Below, piece by piece: positions 58,614 through 64,000 of a stretch of 64,000 bases of DNA. Position numbers and translations under genes: made by a program. The notes below the pieces were generated by a model. It was given only the letters and a program-made list of their open reading frames with translations. It was not told the origin of the DNA and ran no database searches. The stretch is from a virus. Each line of letters starts with the position of its first letter. Within the stretch, counting starts at the first letter, position 1. The DNA is taken from the IMG/VR virus record IMGVR_UViG_3300025147_000003, positions 1-64,000 of that record; one strand, given 5' to 3'.

Positions 58614-59156
58614 ATGACAAAACACATCAAGGAAGAATTACCCGAAGGCATGAAGAGGTGCACCAAATGTAAAGTAGTTCAGCCTGCAACGAATGAATTC
58701 TTCGCCAGATCCTACAATAAAACAGATAAGTTATTCTCTCAATGTAAAACCTGCACCGCTGAATATGGAGCTAAGAGATATTTAGATCATCGAGAAATTA
58801 TGCTCAATAGGCAGATTGGATACAACCACAAAGAAGGTTTAGTGACTGTTCATAGTAAGCGAGTATTACCAGGCGCGCCGAATACCTTAACAACTGCTGA
58901 ATGGATAGAGTGTATTGATTTCTTTGATGGACTTGACGCTTATTCAGGCAGGCCAATGATTCACATGTCAATGGACCATATTAAGCCATTAAAGAAGTAT
59001 GGAGGGCATGAAAAATGCAACGTGTTACCGTGTGACGCTCCGCTTAATATATGGAAGAGCAATAATGATATGGAAGAATGGTATAGGAAAGAGATAGCGT
59101 TCTTTGATGAAGATAGATTGATTAAGATTAAACAATGGATGAATGGAGCTGTTTAA
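58614..59156 (+). CDS. HNH endonuclease next to terminase
   Basis: A 180-residue protein with CTKC, CKTC N-terminal zinc ribbon and an HNH-like core (MSMDHIKPLKKYGGHEKCNVLP, read in parts, then APLNIWKSN). HNH genes beside terS are frequent and some assist terminase cleavage. No RHH partner overlaps it. ATG after AGGAGAG. Confidence 0.8.
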   Translation: MTKHIKEELPEGMKRCTKCKVVQPATNEFFARSYNKTDKLFSQCKTCTAEYGAKRYLDHREIMLNRQIGYNHKEGLVTVHSKRVLPGAPNTLTTAEWIECIDFFDGLDAYSGRPMIHMSMDHIKPLKKYGGHEKCNVLPCDAPLNIWKSNNDMEEWYRKEIAFFDEDRLIKIKQWMNGAV

Positions 59157-59157
59157 G

Positions 59158-59652
59158 ATGGCAGGACAAGGACAACCAACGAAGTATAAGCCGGAATATT
59201 GTGATCTGATTATAGAACATTTTAGAGTTCCAGCTCAAGTAATGAAGAGCAAAGAAACTTTCTATGCTGATGGTACATTAAAATCTAAGGAAGAATACCC
59301 AGTTGCAGCAGACCTTCCAACTTTTCAGGACTTTGCCGATAAAATAGGGGTTCATGTTGATACTTTGCATAGATGGAAGGATGATAATGAAGCTTTCTCC
59401 GAAGCATACGCGCGGGCCAAGCAACTTCAAGAGCATATCTGGCTAGTTAATGGCATGTCAAATCTCTATAACTCACAATTCGCTCAGTTCTTCGGTAAGA
59501 ATTGCCTTGGATACAAGGATAAGACTGAAACTGAGATAACTGGGCTAGATGGCGGTCCCATTGCGCTTACTAATATAGCTAATCTCAGTAATGATGATCT
59601 ATTGAGAGTAGCTGACATTATGGAGAAAAGCCAAGTACTATTGCCTGAATGA
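59158..59652 (+). CDS. terS: Terminase small subunit
   Basis: A 164-residue protein with an N-terminal DNA-binding HTH (QDFADKIGVHVDTLHRWKDDN) and the NSQFAQFFGKNCLGYKDKTE segment typical of TerS. It recognises phage DNA and feeds the large subunit. ATG 59158 with GGAG upstream is preferred to the ATG five codons earlier. Confidence 0.85.
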   Translation: MAGQGQPTKYKPEYCDLIIEHFRVPAQVMKSKETFYADGTLKSKEEYPVAADLPTFQDFADKIGVHVDTLHRWKDDNEAFSEAYARAKQLQEHIWLVNGMSNLYNSQFAQFFGKNCLGYKDKTETEITGLDGGPIALTNIANLSNDDLLRVADIMEKSQVLLPE

Positions 59653-59983
59653 TAGTAAAACTATAGAAAACGTACATTTTCATAAGTTTATTCTATCCCT
59701 TATTCCTTCACCTGGCATCCAATCTGATATGCTGCCGGCTGTATCTATTGTATGCCTTGCCATATCAATGCATCATTTCTGCTTCATCCCATAAGGCAGG
59801 CCTTTGCTTTTGCCCGCTCTTCCTCTTGATCTGCCTTGCCTGACTGGATGCTTGGACCAATTGAGAAAGTAGAATTCGACCCCCCCATGGGCACGGATTT
59901 ACCAGCGGAGTAAAGGGGCTTGTGTATATATATTTATCTACAAAGTTATAACAACCCTTCAAATACTTTTAGGAGTTGATTAA
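59653..59983. other. 331-base gap between terS and following genes, possible packaging site
   Basis: No gene. It is pyrimidine-rich on the plus strand (59690-59850) and ends with a GACCCCCCC run near 59880 before an AT-rich stretch. A cos or pac site would fit here, but no proof is visible. Confidence 0.4.
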
Positions 59984-60202
59984 ATGCTTTACAAATACAT
60001 CTTAGAAATAGACATTGACAATACACCGGAAACATTAAATGAATTAACTGAGAAAATCAGAGAGTCACTAAAAGATATTGAGGGAATTAAGAATGTGTTA
60101 CCTACAGTTTATACGGATACAGGAGAGCGTAGGAGTTTAACGCTCAAAGAGTACAATGAGTTACTAGAATACAAATCCGTGTACGAAGGATTGTGTAAAT
60201 AA
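59984..60202 (+). CDS. Hypothetical protein, 72 residues
   Basis: Alpha/beta fold, beginning YKYILEIDIDNTPETL. AGGAG site. Not recognised. Confidence 0.55.
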   Translation: MLYKYILEIDIDNTPETLNELTEKIRESLKDIEGIKNVLPTVYTDTGERRSLTLKEYNELLEYKSVYEGLCK

Positions 60203-60254
60203 AAAAGCACCCCCTACTACCCATAAATTAGCTTAGGTACTTAAATAAAAACAG

Positions 60255-60287
60255 ACCCCCCATATATATTTTATGAGGGGTTTTTGT
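60255..60287 (+). terminator. Rho-independent terminator
   Basis: ACCCC/GGGGT stem followed by TTTTG. Confidence 0.6.
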
Positions 60288-60439
60288 GTTGTTCAAATGA
60301 GCGTTGCTAACGACAAAATAATAGGTACTATAAACGGCTGTAACCACCGAATCGCTGAACGCTTAGGGGGAGTAAGGATAAGGCCAATTTAAAAAGGGTC
60401 AGATTTGACCCAAAATAAAGTGAGGTGAAACGTCAATAT
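60288..60439 (+). other. Leader region with hairpins
   Basis: Contains AGCGTT/AACGCT pairing at distance, and a GGGTCA/TGACCC hairpin just before the next gene. No clear promoter. Confidence 0.35.
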
Positions 60440-60994
60440 ATGGACAAACAACTACTTAAATTTATGAACAAAGAAGTTAGTGTTGTCGATACAATGTGCT
60501 CTATTGGCGTTGATAGACTCGATGCTAGTAGAGAGTTTGTGACAATAAAGATAAATCAACTTCAAACAGAATCACCGACTTATGGGTTTTGGAATAACCC
60601 GCAACAGAAACGAAAGTCAAAAGATGATGAAGCCGTAAAACCGAAACATACAGGCGGTAAACTTTCGTATGCGAAAATCTTCATTAGTGAAATAGACAAA
60701 TACCCAAAAGATAAACTGAGCAATGAACATATCGGTATGTGTGTCAGACTAACCCCTTCTGTGGAATGGGATACAGGGACATTGACCACAGGTAGAGGAA
60801 AGAAAAAGAGAAACATGAACCAAGGGGATATAACGCAAGCACTTGGAGTAAGTACTTCGAGTGTAAAACGGTTTACCAAGAAGTTAGTCGAGTTGGGGCT
60901 AATGAAACATGACAAACTTGGTTATAAAATGACCGGCAATCTATTTGCTAAAGGGAGGTCGATACCATGCGAATTAAGTTTGAAAAAGGAATAA
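60440..60994 (+). CDS. Winged-helix protein
   Basis: A 184-residue protein. The C-terminal half is a winged helix (MNQGDITQALGVSTSSVKRF, then GYKMTGNLFAKG), as in RepL-like or MarR-like proteins. ATG 60440, with GAGGTGA 12 bases upstream; GTG at 60425 is the alternative. Possibly regulator or replication protein. Confidence 0.6.
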   Translation: MDKQLLKFMNKEVSVVDTMCSIGVDRLDASREFVTIKINQLQTESPTYGFWNNPQQKRKSKDDEAVKPKHTGGKLSYAKIFISEIDKYPKDKLSNEHIGMCVRLTPSVEWDTGTLTTGRGKKKRNMNQGDITQALGVSTSSVKRFTKKLVELGLMKHDKLGYKMTGNLFAKGRSIPCELSLKKE

Positions 60995-61212
60995 CGCCTG
61001 AAGTGATGGCAAATACCTTGCTTGGACTTATTCAAGAGCATGGGAAGATGGTTGGTTCCGTCAATGTGTACGTTCAGTTTTATGATGAGAACATGGAGAT
61101 TGAGAAAGATACCGTTGCAATAACCTGTTCCGCTACTGCTAAAGAGAAAGCCTTCTATGCTGGATACGAAGCGGATAGTAGGAGAAGGAAGCTGAGGGTA
61201 GTTAATGAATGA
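60967..61212 (+). CDS. Hypothetical protein, 81 residues
   Basis: Overlaps the preceding gene by 28 bases with GGGAGG upstream. Alpha/beta; not recognised. Confidence 0.55.
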   Translation: MRIKFEKGITPEVMANTLLGLIQEHGKMVGSVNVYVQFYDENMEIEKDTVAITCSATAKEKAFYAGYEADSRRRKLRVVNE

Positions 61213-61597
61213 ACCTATATTGAGCAAAAGGCCACCTCATGGTTATGACTATAAACCTATGACTTGGCTAATGTTTATTAAACTTAGAAAGTGGGCTGAA
61301 CAAGTTGCTAATCGTACTGGGTATAAAGTATATCTTGTCGGTTCAACTTTAGAAAAAGAAGTACCAAGGGATATTGATATATCAGTCATTATGCCCTTTG
61401 AAGAATATGAACGATTATATGTAAAATGGCCCGATGAACAGATTGAACGTAATAAATATATGTACGAAGTTTGGAAAAAGAATGTTCAGTATTATTTTGA
61501 AGCAGATGAAATATTAGAAGAAGTACATATTGATTTAAAGTTTTGTCCCGATACTTGGTGGGTAGAGAAACCCAAGTTACTATTGGCTGGTATATAG
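61205..61597 (+). CDS. Nucleotidyltransferase-fold protein
   Basis: A 130-residue protein with the minimal NTase pattern YLVGSTLEKE, RDIDISV and later VHIDLKF: GS plus three acidic residues. Relatives include MNT antitoxins and AMPylating enzymes; no HEPN partner is seen next to it. Activity unproven. Confidence 0.65.
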   Translation: MNEPILSKRPPHGYDYKPMTWLMFIKLRKWAEQVANRTGYKVYLVGSTLEKEVPRDIDISVIMPFEEYERLYVKWPDEQIERNKYMYEVWKKNVQYYFEADEILEEVHIDLKFCPDTWWVEKPKLLLAGI

Positions 61598-61675
61598 CAG
61601 GGGCAGAGGGGTTGAATTGTTGATTAAATATTCGATTACAAGGAATATCTAACGCAAGTTTAATTTTGGCAAGGG

Positions 61676-61708
61676 CAAACGGTAATGGTATTGGTATTGG
61701 TATTGGTA
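61676..61708 (+). repeat. GGTATT hexamer repeat
   Basis: Three GGTATT units and neighbours form a microsatellite just before the next gene. It may be unstable. Confidence 0.5.
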
Positions 61709-61731
61709 AGGCTAAGAAAGGACGTGGTAAT

Positions 61732-61995
61732 ATGTTAAACATAAATGATATCCCGTGTACTTCAGAGAGTATGATAATTCCCGCCCAAAGCATTGAAGAA
61801 GCTGTAAGATTTTCCCTTGAGAAAAAGAGGTTTATCTTAGAACCTAGACTGTTGAACCCATTTTTAAAGTGCCTTGAAAACATGAAAAGAACGGCGGCCA
61901 TTGAATTAAACTTCACCTTTTCGCAAGTTCCGTATTATGAAATATCGTTCAGCAATAGAGCGAAAGGTGAGACACATACAACCATTAGTGAATAA
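61732..61995 (+). CDS. Hypothetical protein, 87 residues
   Basis: ATG 61732 after AAAGGAC. Helical N-terminal part (QSIEEAVRFSLEKKRF), beta end. An in-frame TTG upstream would add a Gly-Ile repeat. Function unknown. Confidence 0.5.
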   Translation: MLNINDIPCTSESMIIPAQSIEEAVRFSLEKKRFILEPRLLNPFLKCLENMKRTAAIELNFTFSQVPYYEISFSNRAKGETHTTISE

Positions 61996-62061
61996 CTAAT
62001 TTTGGCATGCCCTTGCCAATTAATTTTATAAATAAAGCCTTGAGGAAAGGAGGAAACCAAA

Positions 62062-63903
62062 ATGGTAGTCGCAAAGGAACCTGTCAAGAAGCCTAAACTT
62101 AAAGCGAGTGATATGCCAACACTGGCACAGATACATGAAGAACAAGCGAAACGTGACGACTTTTATTTTTGCAAATACTATATCAAGATTGTCAACAAAG
62201 AAGGTCAACAAGTTCCCTTTGAATATAACCCAATACAAAAACAGATTGACGATAAGATTAAAGAACTTGAGTCAAAAGGAATCCCTGCTAGAATCATTGT
62301 GCTGAAGGCTAGACAGGAAGGCTGTTCAACGTATACTCAAGCGAAGATACTTTGCGGAGCCGTTAAAAATAAAAACAGAAACGCTTTAGTAGTCGCCCAC
62401 AGAGACGATTCAACGTCCTCGATCTTTGGTAAGGCAAAATATATGTACAATGCGCTACCGGAACATATCAAGCCATTGCAGAAGGCTTCTAATGCGCGTG
62501 AGTTAATCTTTGATGCACCTCCTAATCACAAAGGTAAGAAACAAGGACTTAACTCAATGATAAAAGTCCAGACCGCCGGTAGTGATGGTATTGGACGGTC
62601 TGACACCTATCATTATGTTCACCTATCAGAGTTTGCGTTTTACTCAGGTGATCCGTTGAGAAGTTTAGCAGGGATACTACAATCGGTCCCTAACGTACCG
62701 GGAACGATAGTCCTTATAGAATCTACCGCGAATGGAACTAATTCATTTATGGACCTATGGGATATGGCCGTAGCAGGAGAAAACGACTTCGTTCCTATGT
62801 TCTTTGCTTGGCATGATTACCCGTTGTATCAAATGCCTGTGACTGATACGGAAAGAAAGGCCATAGAGGAAAGTATAGAGGAATCAAGGGGCCATAAAAA
62901 GGATTGTAAATGTAGTTTTTGTTATGAACGGAATATCATTGATTTATATAACTTAACTGCTGAACAAATAGCATGGTATAGATGGAAGCTAAGGAATGAC
63001 TGTAACAACGATAGGGACCTTATGCGACAAGAAAATCCATCGTTCGCAGAGGAAAGTTTCCTCGCAACTGGCCGCCCTGTGTTCGCCAATGAACTGATTA
63101 AAATAAGAATCAACCAACTTAAAAAGTTATACAAAGAACATCCTCCGAAAGTTGGACGCTTTAGTTTTGAGTGGGTGGATGGAGAAACACAAGATCAGAT
63201 TAAGCAGGATTCGATTAAGTGGATTGATGACCCTAGTGGTACGATTACAATTTATGAAGATGTTAAGAGGGATTACCATTATGTTGCTGGTGGTGATACG
63301 AGTGGAGAAGGGAGAGATGCCTTCACTGGGACAATGCTGAATAACATCACCGGTAAAAGAGTGGCAACCCTCCATATGCAATCAACCAATAGTAAGCCAT
63401 ATACGCATCAGATGTATTGCTTGGGATTACACTTTAACTCGGCATTGATTTCCGTGGAAGTTAACTTTAATAGCTCGCCTATTGAAGAGCTTGAAAGGTT
63501 AAGATACCCTAAGCAGTACATGCGTGAAAGTTATGATAAAATCGCAAAGGATATACAACGTAAATTTGGTTTTAAAACTGATGGGAATAGCAGACCTATC
63601 ATTATAGATAAATTAGTAGATTTGCTAGAAAACCATATAGAGCTATTCACGGATATACAAATGCTCGGAGAGTGCCTTACCTTTGTCTATGACAAGAATA
63701 ATCGACCCGATGCACAACCCGGTAAACATGATGATTTGATTTTCAGCGATATGATAGCTAATGAGTCAAGAAGCCAACAGAAAATGAGCATGTATAAAGA
63801 AGAGAATCACGATTACTCTAAGCTTCCAGACGATATTATTGAGGACCTAAACCACGCTTCGGCGGAAGAAAGAGTCTATATTTTAAAAAAAATCGGTAGA
63901 TAA
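62062..63903 (+). CDS. terL: Terminase large subunit
   Basis: A 613-residue packaging motor. ATPase part: KARQEGCST (Walker A variant, about 80), VHLSEFAFY (Walker B), ESTANG (coupling). Nuclease part from about 400: GGDTSGEGRDAF, VEVNFNS, and DDLIFSDM. A CKCSFC metal-site-like insertion occurs near 280. It pumps DNA into the head through the portal, whose gene opens the window. Confidence 0.9.
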   Translation: MVVAKEPVKKPKLKASDMPTLAQIHEEQAKRDDFYFCKYYIKIVNKEGQQVPFEYNPIQKQIDDKIKELESKGIPARIIVLKARQEGCSTYTQAKILCGAVKNKNRNALVVAHRDDSTSSIFGKAKYMYNALPEHIKPLQKASNARELIFDAPPNHKGKKQGLNSMIKVQTAGSDGIGRSDTYHYVHLSEFAFYSGDPLRSLAGILQSVPNVPGTIVLIESTANGTNSFMDLWDMAVAGENDFVPMFFAWHDYPLYQMPVTDTERKAIEESIEESRGHKKDCKCSFCYERNIIDLYNLTAEQIAWYRWKLRNDCNNDRDLMRQENPSFAEESFLATGRPVFANELIKIRINQLKKLYKEHPPKVGRFSFEWVDGETQDQIKQDSIKWIDDPSGTITIYEDVKRDYHYVAGGDTSGEGRDAFTGTMLNNITGKRVATLHMQSTNSKPYTHQMYCLGLHFNSALISVEVNFNSSPIEELERLRYPKQYMRESYDKIAKDIQRKFGFKTDGNSRPIIIDKLVDLLENHIELFTDIQMLGECLTFVYDKNNRPDAQPGKHDDLIFSDMIANESRSQQKMSMYKEENHDYSKLPDDIIEDLNHASAEERVYILKKIGR

Positions 63904-63919
63904 AGTCCCCGCAAAATGG

Positions 63920-64000
63920 TATAATATAGATGTGGATAGGGAGGAATTAATTACTCTTTCCAACAAGGTATTGCCTTAATACCTTCCACATTAATCAGTT
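63920..64000 (+). ncRNA. Structured leader, three-way junction RNA (copy B, cut by window end)
   Basis: Extended -10 TGGTATAAT, then five bases to P1 (ATGTGGA 63930-63936 with TCCACAT 63985-63991). P3 is an eight-bp stem (63965-63972 with 63978-63985) with loop GCCTT. P2 is weaker. The pseudoknot strand would lie past the window end. Confidence 0.45.

Larger units (their letters stand above)
61664..62019. repeat. 12-bp inverted repeat flanking a small gene
   Basis: TTGGCAAGGGCA at 61664-61675 and its exact complement at 62008-62019 enclose the gene at 61732-61995. The right copy also forms a hairpin (TTGGCA/TGCCAA), so part may be a terminator. Confidence 0.45.

Noticed and set aside
60300-60375. 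Fourth copy of the three-way-junction RNA, because of TGCTAACGACAAA
   Set aside because: The surrounding stems and the -10 box at the correct spacing are missing; only a short word matches.
61205-61597. MNT-HEPN toxin-antitoxin pair
   Set aside because: The nucleotidyltransferase-like gene has no HEPN-like neighbour.
1-64000. CRISPR array
   Set aside because: No regularly spaced direct repeats with unique spacers were found by eye.

Overview
The window reads as almost all of one temperate, short-tailed (podovirus-like) bacteriophage genome from a Bacillota host. I cannot fix the genus; Clostridia or Negativicutes are the best guess. The host inference rests on strong AGGAGG-type ribosome binding sites, frequent TTG and GTG starts, a BhlA/UviB-type holin, an Amidase_3 endolysin, an ArpU-like late regulator, a RepA_N-type initiator and Bacillus-type LexA boxes. 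There are no host housekeeping genes. The large terminase ends near base 63,900 and an N-terminally cut portal gene opens the window. An attP-like site lies in the middle with phage genes on both sides. Together these suggest a circular, unintegrated genome opened between terminase and portal; this is inference, because the joining bases are not shown.

Layout. 1-13.5 kb: portal, metallopeptidase-like protein, scaffold, decoration and major capsid proteins, connector, S74 fibre, closure-type protein and beta-propeller tailspike. 14.4-23.2 kb: three ejection proteins sharing a repeated roughly 70-residue module, then a 1325-residue internal virion protein. 23.2-26.2 kb: two reversed cargo genes, then the lysis cassette (ComEA-like protein, BhlA-like holin, amidase, small holin). 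26.3-29.0 kb: RHH regulator, RepA_N initiator in two frames, and small zinc-binding proteins. 29.1-31.9 kb: lysogeny switch with a LexA-controlled promoter, attP carrying the 3' part of a tRNA-Leu(CAG) gene, integrase, CI-like repressor and divergent Cro-like gene. 32-52 kb: early and replication genes (PAPS-reductase-like, SbcC-like ATPase, orphan methyltransferase, RecT, MBL-fold protein, SSB, initiator with five 11-bp iterons, sigma factor, radical SAM, RuvC-like, MazG-like, a stand-alone RNA polymerase alpha-CTD homologue, ArpU-like). 52.5-58.1 kb: a block entirely on the minus strand, with a second tyrosine recombinase and small genes, most preceded by structured leaders, one of them a hammerhead ribozyme. 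58.2-64 kb: HNH endonuclease, small and large terminase, and wHTH and nucleotidyltransferase-like genes.

Three results stand out. (1) Three homing-type nuclease genes of unrelated nuclease families are each paired with a divergent ribbon-helix-helix (RHH) gene. One pair sits at the 5' end of a RuvC-like gene and leaves a disrupted start behind. (2) An RNA with a three-way junction and a downstream pseudoknot occurs two or three times, with its first stem starting at the predicted transcription start and, in two copies, a hairpin plus T-run before the gene. (3) The minus-strand block carries a leader for most of its genes: a complete type I hammerhead, a hairpin family with compensatory base changes, and a 15-bp operator shared by two promoters.
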